NCBI RefSeq assembly: GCF_002979755.1
Contig: NZ_PCPP01000001.1
Coordinates: 2,450,665 to 2,514,664 of the forward strand
Source of the DNA: Chryseobacterium culicis
GTDB taxonomy: Bacteria > Bacteroidota > Bacteroidia > Flavobacteriales > Weeksellaceae
Length of the DNA stretch: 64,000 bases
Direction of reading: 5' to 3'
How positions within the stretch are numbered: position 1 is the first letter of the stretch; every line of letters starts with the position of its first letter. Positions 51,697 to 61,390 of this stretch are shown piece by piece. The notes under the pieces were generated by a model. The model was not told the origin of the DNA. It did not search any database and worked only from the letters and a program-made list of their open reading frames with translations. Both the position numbers and the translations under genes were made by a program.

Positions 51697-52683
51697 TTAC
51701 TTTTTTGTGTTTAAAAGTATTTGAAACTGTTTTTTCAGTTCTTGAATTTCTTCTGATTGAGATTTTAAAATTTTATTTTCTTGCTGAAGAACTTTTAGTT
51801 TTTTGTTTTGTTCGATTGAGTAAAGGGTAAGCTCTTCTATTTTCTGTAAGAGTTTTATTTGAAATTCACCAACATTTACACCTTCTTTTTCCATTACTTT
51901 AGCAGAAGCAATTTCAGGAAGATGTTTTTTCTCTTTGATATGCTTTTCAATATCTTCTAATTTTGGGAGATCATAATTTTCATCAAAAACAAAATCAGCT
52001 GTTGGAGTTAAAGTAACTTTTATTTCTTTTGCCTCAAATTTCCCTTGTAATAATGCGTTTCCTGTAGAAGAAATTTTCATGATTTCAGGCATGGAAACAG
52101 GTGAATCTATTGCCACTTGCTGGGATGCTGAAGCCAATAATCTGAAACCTTCATTATCCAGCATAATTGCTGTTTTTACAAAGTTTCCTTCTCCACTGCT
52201 TGAAAGCCAGCCTACATTTGCTCCATTTGCTTTTACTCCATAACTCATATAAGAAGAACCGGAGCTTCGTAATGCCCCCCAGTTATTCATTGAACCACTA
52301 GCATAAGGTATTGAAAAAGCGTTTATTCCTGTCACAGAATCACCAGCTCCTGCCATAATAGTGCCTGCAACATGAAGTTTACTTAAAGGAGTCACAGTAC
52401 CTATTCCAACATATCCGTTACTATCATTAATAACAAGTTTTGGATTCGTATAATCTCCTTTGGAAACAATCCATTGGCTTCCATGCAAATCACCAAAAAA
52501 CCATCCATTAGTTCCATTAAAATATTGGGTTTGAATACCTCTGATAAATCCTCCATCATTGGTACTTCTTTTTAAATATAAAATAGGAGAAGGATTTTGG
52601 ATAGTTACTTCAGAAAATGCACCTTGTTGTGCAAAGACAAATGATGAAGCCAATAAGGCTAACGACAATAATTTTTTTTTCAT
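51697..52683 (-). CDS. Surface protein with tail-fibre-like region and C-terminal coiled coil
   Basis: 328 residues with a signal peptide (MKKKLLSLALLASSFVFAQ). The middle is a beta-rich stretch with GYVGIGTVTPLSKLHVAG, the pattern seen in tail-fibre or S74-type proteins of Bacteroidota. The end is a long coiled coil (about 265-325: EELTLYSIEQNKKLKVLQQ and further). No T9SS sorting domain is visible, and the peptidase S74 catalytic residues cannot be confirmed. It is the first gene of the RHS operon. Confidence 0.78.
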   Translation of the reverse strand: MKKKLLSLALLASSFVFAQQGAFSEVTIQNPSPILYLKRSTNDGGFIRGIQTQYFNGTNGWFFGDLHGSQWIVSKGDYTNPKLVINDSNGYVGIGTVTPLSKLHVAGTIMAGAGDSVTGINAFSIPYASGSMNNWGALRSSGSSYMSYGVKANGANVGWLSSSGEGNFVKTAIMLDNEGFRLLASASQQVAIDSPVSMPEIMKISSTGNALLQGKFEAKEIKVTLTPTADFVFDENYDLPKLEDIEKHIKEKKHLPEIASAKVMEKEGVNVGEFQIKLLQKIEELTLYSIEQNKKLKVLQQENKILKSQSEEIQELKKQFQILLNTKK

Positions 52684-53125
52684 AATATTTTTTTTAAGAG
52701 TTAAAATTTCTTTATTGAATTAATTTGCTAGTATTTATTTTGCATCACTGATAAAATCATCACCTTATATGTACGATAAGATAATCTGAAATTTTCAGAC
52801 CTATTTTTAGTATTGATAAATTTTATGAGATTGTTTTCTTTGATATATCCTATTGCAGTTTTCAGCTATTGAAGATTTTACTTTGAAAAAGAAAATGTTA
52901 GCTTTTATATTGATATGGTATTGATGCAATCAATTTTCTATTCATAGTTTGAGTTTTTTCAGCTGCAAATTTAACACTTATTAACACGCATTAAAACACT
53001 ATTAATCATATTTAATATGAGTTTTATCACTTATAAATGCAAAGATATTCGTACAAAACGACAGATCTTGTCGCAACAAAATCCAATTGATATAAGTATA
53101 TACTATTGAGGTACAAAAAAAGCAT
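52684..53125. other. Leader and promoter region of the RHS operon
   Basis: No gene seen. Two -7-like boxes occur on the reverse strand, TAAATTTG at 52966-52973 and TATCTTTG at 53040-53047, which would give a 5' leader of about 270 or 345 nt. A short palindrome CATATTTAATATG lies at 53007-53019. Confidence 0.4.
52966..52973 (-). promoter_or_regulatory. Candidate -7 box of the RHS operon
   Basis: TAAATTTG on the reverse strand, about 283 nt before the start at 52683. No TTG at about 20 nt upstream was found. A second candidate, TATCTTTG, is at 53040-53047. Confidence 0.3.
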
Positions 53126-53152
53126 AAAAAAAGACCTTTTACAAGGCCTTTT
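53126..53152 (-). terminator. Probable terminator of the HdeD-like gene
   Basis: AAGACCTT and AAGGCCTT pair with one mismatch, with an A-run on the left. Confidence 0.5.
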
Positions 53153-53175
53153 ATATTGAGAAATAATAGTATTCT

Positions 53176-53808
53176 TTATTTTTTAAGCTGATCAATTTCT
53201 TCCTGGATAGATTTGATTCTGTCTCTTAATTCCTGGCTTATTTTTCCCGGAATCTTTTTGACTTTCCTTAAATCCAGGGCGAGCATAATGGAAGCAATTC
53301 CCATAAAAATAAAGGAAACGCCTGTAAGGGTCACTAACGAAATTCCTGTAAACACCGGATTAAATATCAGCAACAGAGAAAAAATGATTCCTCCTACACT
53401 GGCCAGCGCTACATTTCCCCAACTCATAATTCTCATGCTTTTCAGATCGAAGGCAAATCCTAATAATTGAAATGAGCGAAACAGCAAAGTAAATCCTATC
53501 ACAAAAGGAAGTACTGTCATAGAAATCTGAGGGTTTGCAATAAGATAAACCCCTATTGCAGTTGTTAATAATCCACTTACAAGAAACCAGCCCCATCCCT
53601 GTAAGGATTTACTGTTTTGCAGGGAAAAAAATATTTCAGTAATTCCTGAAAATAAAAATGAAACACTGAAAAAGACAGAAAGTGTAACATACGTTGCAAG
53701 GGGCACACTGAATACATAAAAACCACAAATAAGGAAAAGAATTCCAAAGATTAATGGGATGTACCAATGTTTTACGGTGTTGGTAAGGGTTTGAAATAAA
53801 TTGGCCAT
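53176..53808 (-). CDS. HdeD/DUF308 family membrane protein
   Basis: 210 residues with six predicted transmembrane helices, arranged as three hairpin pairs with internal similarity (GILFLICGFYVF, FGWFLVSGLLTTAIG-like and the end LTGVSFIFMGIASI). HdeD of E. coli is an acid-stress inner-membrane protein; the function in other bacteria is not established. The C-terminal tail is a short charged helix (RIKSIQEEIDQLKK). It stands alone. Confidence 0.85.
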   Translation of the reverse strand: MANLFQTLTNTVKHWYIPLIFGILFLICGFYVFSVPLATYVTLSVFFSVSFLFSGITEIFFSLQNSKSLQGWGWFLVSGLLTTAIGVYLIANPQISMTVLPFVIGFTLLFRSFQLLGFAFDLKSMRIMSWGNVALASVGGIIFSLLLIFNPVFTGISLVTLTGVSFIFMGIASIMLALDLRKVKKIPGKISQELRDRIKSIQEEIDQLKK

Positions 53809-54043
53809 AGGTGTCTTTTTTGGTCCTGCCTACTTTTTTGTAACGGTTTTCGGCTTATCCGCAGGTATTTCAAACAGATTATAATTTTCACCTGAATTTG
53901 AAATATAACCTCTTACCAATTTACAAAAAATAACCGAGAAACCTTTCAGATTCCGTGAATTGTTTTTACAAAAATCAAATGAAGCCATTTATTCAATTGA
54001 CTTCATCTGATCTACAAAAAATTAATTTCAATATTTTTTAAAT

Positions 54044-55150
54044 TTATCTTGCCAGATTTCCGGCAGGCTGCTGCTGGGTTACACAATGCACCATTCCTCC
54101 GTTTTCATATAGGTTTCTTACATCTATTCCTATTACTTTTCGATCCGGATATTGATCCTGAATAATCTTATTGGCAATTTTATCACTAGGATCTCCATAA
54201 TTCGGAACCAATACAACGGTGTTGGCGACATAATAATTAACATAGGAGCCTTTTTCTTCCAATTGCTTTCCGTACGCTGTTTTCACTTTATTTTTAGTAG
54301 CGGGTACGTAGACTTTTTTATATTCTTTTCCGTTGACATTGGTTGCAGTATAAAGGGTATTGACATCTTTTTCAGAAAGTCCCAGCTCAAGAAGATCATC
54401 ATCTTTCATGGTAAGCATCGTATTATGGTTAATAAACTTCATAAATCCGTCAATATGCATATCGGTAACATCCAGGCCTGTCACTCCTTCCAGCCAGATT
54501 ACTTTGGATACTCCATAATAAGTTTCAAACATTTCTTCTGCCTCCTTCTGAGTGATGTCTTTGTTTCTGACAGCTCCTTTTTTCTGGCTGATTACAGAGC
54601 TTTTGCAAGCCATTAAAACACCATTTCCATCAGTTTCTACAGAACCTCCTTCGTTAACCATTTCTTCATTCAGGTTGATTACTTTTACTCCAAGGTCTGC
54701 ACCTATTTTTTGTGGAATTTCATCACAGTTTTCAAAATCAAATTTCTCACCCCATCCATTAAATCCCCAATCTTCAATAAGAACATTTCCTTTGTTATCT
54801 TTTACGAAAATAGGTCCGTTATCTCTGATCCATACATCATCGGTAGGGTAAACCTTAAAATCAACGTTCTTCATCGGAACTTTATTTTCCTCCAAAAGAC
54901 GGATAATTCTGTTTTTTTCTTCATCATTATAGGCAATAATGTGAACTTTCTCGCCTGACTGAAGGGCTTTTGTCATATCTACCCATGTCTGCTCTACCCT
55001 TTTACGGTACGTCATTCCATGTTGATAGTGATGCGGCCACTGCAGCCATGTTCCTTCATGTCGCGAAGATTCCTCTGGAAAATGATAGTCTGTTTGTGCC
55101 ATACTTAGTATAAAACTCAATACAAAAGTGAGTGTGAATAATTTTTTCAT
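54044..55150 (-). CDS. Exported agmatine deiminase / peptidylarginine deiminase family enzyme
   Basis: A 368-residue guanidine-modifying enzyme from the ATG at 55150, giving a clear signal peptide (MKKLFTLTFVLSFILSMAQ); an in-frame ATG at 55171 adds seven residues. Motifs: DDVWIRDNGPIF, NEGGSVETDGNG, the His-containing VTDMHIDGFMKF and the C-terminal catalytic Cys in NGGMVHCVTQQQPAGN. These match the agmatine deiminase/PPAD family, converting agmatine or arginine derivatives to citrulline-type products with release of ammonia. Agmatine deiminases are usually cytosolic, so export is unusual; no T9SS domain is present. Confidence 0.9.
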   Translation of the reverse strand: MKKLFTLTFVLSFILSMAQTDYHFPEESSRHEGTWLQWPHHYQHGMTYRKRVEQTWVDMTKALQSGEKVHIIAYNDEEKNRIIRLLEENKVPMKNVDFKVYPTDDVWIRDNGPIFVKDNKGNVLIEDWGFNGWGEKFDFENCDEIPQKIGADLGVKVINLNEEMVNEGGSVETDGNGVLMACKSSVISQKKGAVRNKDITQKEAEEMFETYYGVSKVIWLEGVTGLDVTDMHIDGFMKFINHNTMLTMKDDDLLELGLSEKDVNTLYTATNVNGKEYKKVYVPATKNKVKTAYGKQLEEKGSYVNYYVANTVVLVPNYGDPSDKIANKIIQDQYPDRKVIGIDVRNLYENGGMVHCVTQQQPAGNLAR

Positions 55151-55229
55151 ATCATTAAAATTTCTTTTCAATTAATATCTCCAAATTAGTAATGGCCTGT
55201 ATAGAAATCCGTGACCAGGAAAAAGAAGC

Positions 55230-55412
55230 ATGAGGATGAGGAGAAATATATTTTTCATTCTATTTGTTTTTTTAAGTTTTACACTGCAACTTCATCATTG
55301 TGATGATTTACAGGTGCAAAATTACATCTCTCAAAAAACCAAATCTTGTCCTAAATTGACATTCTTTTCATACAGTGAAAATAAAAGACAGGAGCTCATA
55401 TTTTCTATCTAA
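55230..55412 (+). CDS. Uncertain 60-residue ORF with hydrophobic N-terminus
   Basis: MRMRRNIFFILFVFLSFTLQ looks like a signal or anchor sequence, preceded by a GGAAAAAG stretch. The rest is Lys/Ser-rich without any motif. It sits in the 323-nt gap between the two reverse-strand genes and is not conserved by any evidence I have. It may be chance. Confidence 0.3.
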   Translation: MRMRRNIFFILFVFLSFTLQLHHCDDLQVQNYISQKTKSCPKLTFFSYSENKRQELIFSI

Positions 55413-55432
55413 TTTACAGAAAATAAAAACAA

Positions 55433-55464
55433 AAGAGGTGAAAATCATATGATTCCCACCTCTT
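55433..55464 (-). terminator. Terminator of the amino-acid permease gene
   Basis: AAGAGGTG and CACCTCTT form the outer stem and ATCAT/ATGAT the inner one. An A-run on the left gives the T-tract on the reverse strand. Confidence 0.75.
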
Positions 55465-55494
55465 CCAAACCCATCTGAATGAGTTGTTATATTC

Positions 55495-56913
55495 TTATTT
55501 TGGTTTGTACAATTTATACATTACGAACAAAAAGCCAATCCATATCGGAATCAGGATCACCTGAATTTCCATTCCTGTGATACTCATCAGCCCTAGAATC
55601 AGAACCAAAAATGCAATACAGATATAGTTGGATATCGGGAAAAATATAGATGGGAATTTTGATTGAACACCTTCTGCATTTATAGATTTTTTAAACTTTA
55701 AATGGGTGTAGCATATCATCAGCCAGTTGATAATCAGTGTGGATACAACCAAAGCCATCAGATATTCAAAAGCCTTTTCCGGCACTAATTTATTGATGAT
55801 AATACAGATCCCGGCAAAGCACGAAGAAATAATGATTGCATTGGTAGGAACGGAATTTTTGTTCAGTTTTTTCAGAAATTTCGGAGCATTTCCCTGCTGA
55901 GCTAATCCGAAAAGCATTCTGCTGTTACTGTAAACACTACTGTTGTACACAGACAAGGCAGCTGTCAAAACAATCAGGTTAAGAACATTCGCAATTAAGG
56001 TATTGAACTGTACAACCTTTCCAAAAAGGCTGAATTCAAGGCCATTCAAATTTTGAAATACCATTACAAACGGACTGGATCCTTCTGTAATATCTCTCCA
56101 GGGGCTTAATGAAAATAAGATCACCAAAGCACCTACGTAGAAAATAAGAATTCTATAGATCACCTGATTGGTAGCCTGTGGAATTGTTTTTTCCGGATTT
56201 TTTGCTTCTGCAGCTGTAATCCCGATAAGCTCAAGTCCCCCAAATGAGAACATGATCATCGCCATTGCCGCAAATAATCCTGAATATCCGTTTTCTGTTT
56301 TATTAAATAATCCTTTCGGGAAAAATCCGCCATCATTCCACAGATTGGTGATCGTGGCTTTTTCTCCTCCTGTTCCACTGATTAAAAGGTATACTCCAAA
56401 GATAATCATCGCAATAATAGCAACTACTTTGATGATGGAAAACCAAAATTCTGTTTCTCCATAAACCTTTACAGAAGCTAGATTAAGGGCATTGATGACT
56501 ATAAAAAAGAATAAACTGGAAACCCAAAGTGGTATTTCCGGCCACCAAAAGTGGATATAATGCCCGATTGCCGTGAGTTCCGCCATACTTACCAGAATAT
56601 AGAGAATCCAGTAGTTCCATCCGGAAGCAAATCCCGGGAAATTTCCCCAATATTTGTAGGCAAAGTAGCTAAAACTTCCCGATACGGGTTCCTGAACTAC
56701 CATTTCACCAAGCTGACGCATAATAAAAAAGGCGATAATTCCAGCCAGGGCATAGCCTAAGATTACGGATGGTCCTGCCAGTACTGCAGCGGGTCCGATT
56801 CCTAGAAATAACCCTGTTCCTATGGCACCTCCAAGGGCAATTAATTGTATGTGTCGGTTTGTTAATCCTCTAACTAAAGTCTCGTTTTGTCCTGTTTTAT
56901 TTTCGTTGCTCAT
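55495..56913 (-). CDS. Amino-acid permease (APC/AAT family)
   Basis: 472 residues with 12 predicted transmembrane helices. The N-terminal signature RGLTNRHIQLIALGGAIGTG with LFLGIGPA matches the AAT subfamily of bacterial amino-acid:proton symporters. Later the GLELIGITAAEAKNPEKTIP motif is intact. It imports an amino acid; the substrate cannot be read. It is monocistronic, between a terminator and the two-component genes. Confidence 0.93.
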   Translation of the reverse strand: MSNENKTGQNETLVRGLTNRHIQLIALGGAIGTGLFLGIGPAAVLAGPSVILGYALAGIIAFFIMRQLGEMVVQEPVSGSFSYFAYKYWGNFPGFASGWNYWILYILVSMAELTAIGHYIHFWWPEIPLWVSSLFFFIVINALNLASVKVYGETEFWFSIIKVVAIIAMIIFGVYLLISGTGGEKATITNLWNDGGFFPKGLFNKTENGYSGLFAAMAMIMFSFGGLELIGITAAEAKNPEKTIPQATNQVIYRILIFYVGALVILFSLSPWRDITEGSSPFVMVFQNLNGLEFSLFGKVVQFNTLIANVLNLIVLTAALSVYNSSVYSNSRMLFGLAQQGNAPKFLKKLNKNSVPTNAIIISSCFAGICIIINKLVPEKAFEYLMALVVSTLIINWLMICYTHLKFKKSINAEGVQSKFPSIFFPISNYICIAFLVLILGLMSITGMEIQVILIPIWIGFLFVMYKLYKPK

Positions 56914-57007
56914 TGAATGAATTATTCGGTCGCTAAATATATAAAAACTTTTCAGAGAAATTCACATTCCATGGGGCAAATTGACAATTTGTAATTCACG
57001 AGACAAG

Positions 57008-57032
57008 AAAAAACCTTAACAATTTGCTAAGG
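57008..57032 (-). terminator. Probable terminator of the two-component operon
   Basis: CCTTA (57014-57018) and TAAGG (57028-57032) with an A-run at 57008-57013, which is the T-tract on the reverse strand. About 140 nt beyond the response-regulator stop. Confidence 0.5.
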
Positions 57033-57173
57033 CCTTTTCTGAGTATAAATATAAAATCGTTGATCTTTTTTTATTGAAATTGGTTTTAAAATTCTTTTTC
57101 GTAGAAATGTTCAACAATTTGCAAAAATTCTTTTCAGCAGTTTCATCTATTTAACAAAATTAAAGAAGTTGTA

Positions 57174-57788
57174 TTAATGAATTTCGCTGTAGATTTCCAG
57201 CAATTCAACAAGATTGGTGATCTTTAATTTTTGATAAACCCTTCTTTTATAAGTTCCTACGGTAGATTCTTCAATATCAAGAGCATTGGCGATTTCAAGA
57301 TTCCCATTTCCTTTTGCCAGCAGATTAAAAACCTGCAGTTCTCTCTCTGATAAATTCTCAATGGCTTTTCGTTTTTTATTTCCTTTCAGCAATTCATTCA
57401 ATATCTCTGGAGTGTAATACTGTCCATCTTTAAAGAGCGCCTCAACAGCTTTGACAAAATTTTCGGGATCACTTTGCTTATTCAAAAAACCGTTTGCTCC
57501 TTCTTCAATGTATTGCAACGCAATATTTTCTTTATAGGATGTAAATATTAAGATGAGTGTCTCTTCAGCAATTGCTTTTATCTCTTTCACCATTGATTTG
57601 AAAATGCTTCCCGGAAGTTCAATATCAAGAATAACCAGATCATATTTTTCCGATTGTATTTTCTGTTTTACCTCATCATAGGTTTCTGCAAAATCGACCT
57701 CAAAATGGTTAAAATTTTTCTCCAGGATCATCGCGGTTCCAATTCTTACCACATGATGGTCATCTGCAATGAGTATTTTTTTCGTCAT
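57174..57788 (-). CDS. NarL/LuxR-family response regulator
   Basis: 204 residues: receiver domain (about 1-120) with acidic pocket ADD (9-10), phosphoacceptor Asp at residue 55 (VILDIELPG), Thr/Ser in LIFTSYKE and Lys in NGFLNKQ. The C-terminal LuxR-type helix-turn-helix (about 140-200) shows LSERELQVFNLLAKGNGN and VGTYKRRVYQKL. It overlaps the kinase gene by 4 nt (ATGA), so kinase and regulator are translationally coupled. Target genes are unknown; the amino-acid permease next to it is a candidate only by position. Confidence 0.93.
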   Translation of the reverse strand: MTKKILIADDHHVVRIGTAMILEKNFNHFEVDFAETYDEVKQKIQSEKYDLVILDIELPGSIFKSMVKEIKAIAEETLILIFTSYKENIALQYIEEGANGFLNKQSDPENFVKAVEALFKDGQYYTPEILNELLKGNKKRKAIENLSERELQVFNLLAKGNGNLEIANALDIEESTVGTYKRRVYQKLKITNLVELLEIYSEIH

Positions 57789-60754
57789 ATTTTAATAAAG
57801 ATTTTAATGGTGGTTCCTTTCGGAGTATTTTTATGAAAAGTCATTTCGGAATTAATTTTCATGAGCAGCTGAACAACCATATGAAGACCTAACCCATAGT
57901 TTTTGAAAATCATATGTTCATCATTTTCCTTTTTCTTAAAGAGCCCAGAATAGTAAATTCTTTGTTCATCAGACATTCCGTTCCCTGTATCTGAAATATT
58001 GATTTCCAAATGGGACGCTGTGGAAGCCGATGTAATGGTAATTTCTCCGTCTGAAGTATTTTTAACCGCATTATCAATGATATTGTGAAAAACTGCAAGA
58101 AGAATGTTTTTATTGAGCTGTGTTCTCAACTGGTGATCACAAAAGTTGTAGATAAATGTATTTTTCTGCGCCGCAATTTCTTCAAACAGCAATCTTTTGG
58201 TTTCAATCAGATCGTAAATAGAGTATTCTTCATTGGCTGTATTTTCCTGCTTATACAGTTCGGTATATTCTTTAAGGCTTAACGTAAATTTATACAGCTG
58301 TTCGGAAGTTTTGTAAATACTGTCAAAATATTTTTTCTGTGTCTTCAAATCCTGAGACTGGTTGAGTTCCTGAGAAAGGAGGGCAATAAATTTCACAGGT
58401 GTGGTAATATCATGACTGATACTTTCTACCAGTTTTTTTTGATAGTCGGACTCGTTTTTAAGTTTGTTATTCGTTTCAAGAAGTTCTTTGTCTTTATGGA
58501 CAAGGGTATTTTTCAGAACTTTATTTTTCAGTCTTAAAAAATTAGTCCTGATCTGTACAATTACCAAAACAATGAAAATAATTATCCCAGCGATCAGTAT
58601 TTTAAAGATAAGCGTCTGATAAAAATAGGGTTCTACTTCTACAGGAATGGTTTTATACATAAATTTCCCTGTTTCAGAAGATAAAAACCGAACGAGAAGA
58701 TTGTAGGTTCCAGGATCTATATTGGCCAACCGGAATGTTTTATCACTTTTAATATTTATCCATGAGCTGTCTTCATTGTCAAGCTTAGCCTGTAAATAAA
58801 TATTTTCCAAATCGGAATAGTAAGGAACATCTATATAGATTTCTGCATTTTTATACCCTCGTTCCAGAAAGAGTTTATCTTTCACCTGAATCATCTTTCC
58901 TTTTATCTTTGCTCTTTCCAGATGTATGTCTTCAAGCCGGGGATAATACGTTTTTACATTTTCAGGATTAAAAAATACGAATCCCTCCATGGAAGGAAAT
59001 ACAAACTGTCCATCTTTCAGAATGTGGGCACAGGGATTTGCACTTCCGTTGAATTCATTATTTAACAGCCCTTGTTTTTTGGTGTATCGGTAATAAGTGA
59101 GATCTCCTTTCGGATCTTTTATATATTGTAAAAGTATATTTTTATTGATTTTAAACAATCCGTTATTGGACGAGATCCACAGATTGGAATTCTTATCTTC
59201 CAACAGATAATGGGCATTCGCCAGGAAATCATTTTTATCAGACGGAACCCTGATTACCTTTTGATCTTTTATTAAGTAAAGCCCTCTATTGTATGTGGTA
59301 AACCATATACTTCCTTCTTTTGTCCTTATCATTTGTTTTATCGGAAGACCTTTTCCGATAAGCTTCACCACTTTATTCGCGGTAAGAGAATACACATATA
59401 TTCCACCGCTGCTTCCCAGATAGAGAAAATTTTTATCATATCGGAGAACAGCATCTATATTATCTTTACAGGGAATGATTCTTTCAATTTCTTTAAAATG
59501 ATCTTTCTTAAACAGATAGAGATAAGACCCTTTTCCGCTGACAAAAGATGCCATATAAAGCGCTCCACTTTTATACAGACCATCAAGTTCCTTATTTTTA
59601 AAAGAAATGGAATCATATTTTGTAAATCCGCTGTTCTTATATCTGATGTAAATGGAATTATTTTCCCTGTAAACCAGATTTCCAGCATTATCTTCCAAAA
59701 TATACCGCTTATCATAAGATTGGGGAGCCGGATATAGTCTTTCTGATGTATTCTGATAGTATCTGATACCTTCTGATGTCAGAACAGAATTATCACCATA
59801 GGGTAATGCAGCATAGCAAACCTCATCCTGATAAGGTAAGTTCTTTCTGGAAACTGAAAAATCGGATAAGCTTAGGATTTTAAGCCCATGAATAGAACTC
59901 CCGATGTATAACTTCCGGGCTGCTTCATCGTAAAACATAGCACCGGAAATATCTTTATCAATATCCTTATATTCCAGCAAGTAAGTAAGCTTCAATTTCC
60001 CATCTGAAAATTCACTTCTGTATATTTTACCATGACTGATGATGAACACCTGTCCGGTAATCTGCTGCCAGTAAATTTTAGTTTCCGGATCCGTATAAAC
60101 AGATGGGGCGTTGATATAAGAATATTTTCCCTGACAGAGCTGAAGAATTTTTTTATTCTCAGCATCAGCAACAAAAACGTAATCCCCATGAACAAACAAT
60201 CGGTTCAATCTGCTTTGTGAAAATGTCAGATCAATTTCCGTACGCTTCTTATTCTTCTTTTCAATATAGATAATTCCATTCTTTTCAAAATAATAAGAAC
60301 CTGTATTTAAATGGATGAAAAACGAATTTACAATCGAAACATACCGTACCGTGAAATTATTTTTAAAAATCTGTTTGTATATTTTATTATCTGTCCTGTT
60401 TCCGGATCTCGATATCAGTCTGGAAGATATAATATGGGGGCTTCTATGGGAAATCATCAGAACATCTTTTTCAGAAGCATTAAAAACGGCAATGCTGTCT
60501 TTTTGGATGCTTCCGGAGAAATCACCAAAACTTAAATTTTTAAGTTTAAAATTTTTGTACTCAACGAAATTACTTCCATCATACCGTACAATTCTGCCTT
60601 CCATAGACAGCCATATAAAACCATACTTATCTTTTACAATGTCCTTGATGCTGTTTTGAGGCAAACCATTGTCCATGTTGTACCACTGGGTAGTATAGCT
60701 TTGCCCGTTGACACTTAAAAAAAACAAAAGTGAAATAAAGTAAAGAAGCTTCAT
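57785..60754 (-). CDS. Membrane sensor histidine kinase with propeller and Y_Y_Y domains
   Basis: 989 residues with a signal peptide (MKLLYFISLLFFLSVNGQ). The periplasmic part (about 20-700) starts with the two-component propeller motif WYNMDNGLPQNSIKDIV and ends with a Y_Y_Y-like domain. One transmembrane helix lies at about 710-735 (ILIAGIIIFIVLVIVQI). The kinase follows: His in SISHDITTPVKF (about 780), N-box NIIDNAVKN, G1 DTGNGMS and G2 GLGLHMV. The sensory domain type senses polysaccharide breakdown products in Bacteroidota relatives; the ligand here is unknown. The response regulator is encoded downstream. Confidence 0.92.
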   Translation of the reverse strand: MKLLYFISLLFFLSVNGQSYTTQWYNMDNGLPQNSIKDIVKDKYGFIWLSMEGRIVRYDGSNFVEYKNFKLKNLSFGDFSGSIQKDSIAVFNASEKDVLMISHRSPHIISSRLISRSGNRTDNKIYKQIFKNNFTVRYVSIVNSFFIHLNTGSYYFEKNGIIYIEKKNKKRTEIDLTFSQSRLNRLFVHGDYVFVADAENKKILQLCQGKYSYINAPSVYTDPETKIYWQQITGQVFIISHGKIYRSEFSDGKLKLTYLLEYKDIDKDISGAMFYDEAARKLYIGSSIHGLKILSLSDFSVSRKNLPYQDEVCYAALPYGDNSVLTSEGIRYYQNTSERLYPAPQSYDKRYILEDNAGNLVYRENNSIYIRYKNSGFTKYDSISFKNKELDGLYKSGALYMASFVSGKGSYLYLFKKDHFKEIERIIPCKDNIDAVLRYDKNFLYLGSSGGIYVYSLTANKVVKLIGKGLPIKQMIRTKEGSIWFTTYNRGLYLIKDQKVIRVPSDKNDFLANAHYLLEDKNSNLWISSNNGLFKINKNILLQYIKDPKGDLTYYRYTKKQGLLNNEFNGSANPCAHILKDGQFVFPSMEGFVFFNPENVKTYYPRLEDIHLERAKIKGKMIQVKDKLFLERGYKNAEIYIDVPYYSDLENIYLQAKLDNEDSSWINIKSDKTFRLANIDPGTYNLLVRFLSSETGKFMYKTIPVEVEPYFYQTLIFKILIAGIIIFIVLVIVQIRTNFLRLKNKVLKNTLVHKDKELLETNNKLKNESDYQKKLVESISHDITTPVKFIALLSQELNQSQDLKTQKKYFDSIYKTSEQLYKFTLSLKEYTELYKQENTANEEYSIYDLIETKRLLFEEIAAQKNTFIYNFCDHQLRTQLNKNILLAVFHNIIDNAVKNTSDGEITITSASTASHLEINISDTGNGMSDEQRIYYSGLFKKKENDEHMIFKNYGLGLHMVVQLLMKINSEMTFHKNTPKGTTIKIFIKI

Positions 60755-61040
60755 TCAGTAGGGCAGCGTTATATTTAAGACAAATATATTATAGAAAATC
60801 AAATCTATTGTAAATATTTATCCACAATTATGTGAATTTTTTTCTACATAATTATTTATGAATAACATATCTATTATAATAAATTTGAAAATACTAAACA
60901 CTTGTTCCCCGTCAATGCCTCATCAGGCATGTTGCTAGAAACACAGTCTTTTTTGTCCGAAAAAAATATGATCTCCTTCTGTCCGGGGAGATCATTGTTT
61001 TATGAGCGTTAAAATGTAATATAAAGGGAAAGGGTAAAGC
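60755..61040. other. Gap between the kinase and the XRE gene
   Basis: No gene. On the reverse strand TATATTTG (60781-60788) is a likely -7 box of the kinase gene. A single DnaA-type 9-mer TTATCCACA lies at 60818-60826. ATGCCTCATCAGGCAT (about 60914-60929) is a small palindrome. Confidence 0.4.
60968..60995 (-). terminator. Terminator of the XRE gene at 61041
   Basis: ATGATCTCC (60968-60976) and GGAGATCAT (60987-60995) form a 9-bp stem. The A-run at 60961-60966 gives the T-tract on the reverse strand. Confidence 0.75.
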
Positions 61041-61334
61041 TTATAACAATTCTTTCGGAATCGAAATATTATTCTTTTTCATGTACTCCAGAAGATTCTG
61101 ATATTTATCTTCATAGGCATCATTTCCGCACTTATGCGAAATACTACAGATATCCGATGGCTTGATGTCTAAAATATCAGATATTTTAGTCAGTATCTCC
61201 AGGTTGATCTTCACTTTGGAATTCTCAATATCGGAATACGCTTTTTGGGATATGCCCATTTCAAAAGCCATATATTCCTGCGTAAGATCTTTGCTCCTAC
61301 GTATTTTCCTGATATTTTGTCCACATACTTTCAT
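61041..61334 (-). CDS. XRE-family helix-turn-helix regulator, 97 residues
   Basis: A single-domain regulator: IRKIRRSKDLTQEYMAFEMG (helices 1-2) and SQKAYSDIENSKVKINLEIL (recognition helix and helix 4), residues about 7-55, plus a short C-terminal tail. It is transcribed divergently from the ccoN/O gene; a -7-like box TAACTTTG at 61391-61398 on the reverse strand lies close to the TACCTTTG box of the oxidase on the other strand. It may regulate the oxidase; this is positional inference. Confidence 0.85.
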   Translation of the reverse strand: MKVCGQNIRKIRRSKDLTQEYMAFEMGISQKAYSDIENSKVKINLEILTKISDILDIKPSDICSISHKCGNDAYEDKYQNLLEYMKKNNISIPKELL

Positions 61335-61390
61335 CGTTTTTGTTTTAGTAGTTTTCGGTATATTTTAGAAGATTAGCTATTAGCCTCTAA

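Noticed and set aside
60818..60826. Single DnaA box TTATCCACA before the kinase gene
   Set aside because: Only one copy, no cluster; not evidence of an origin.
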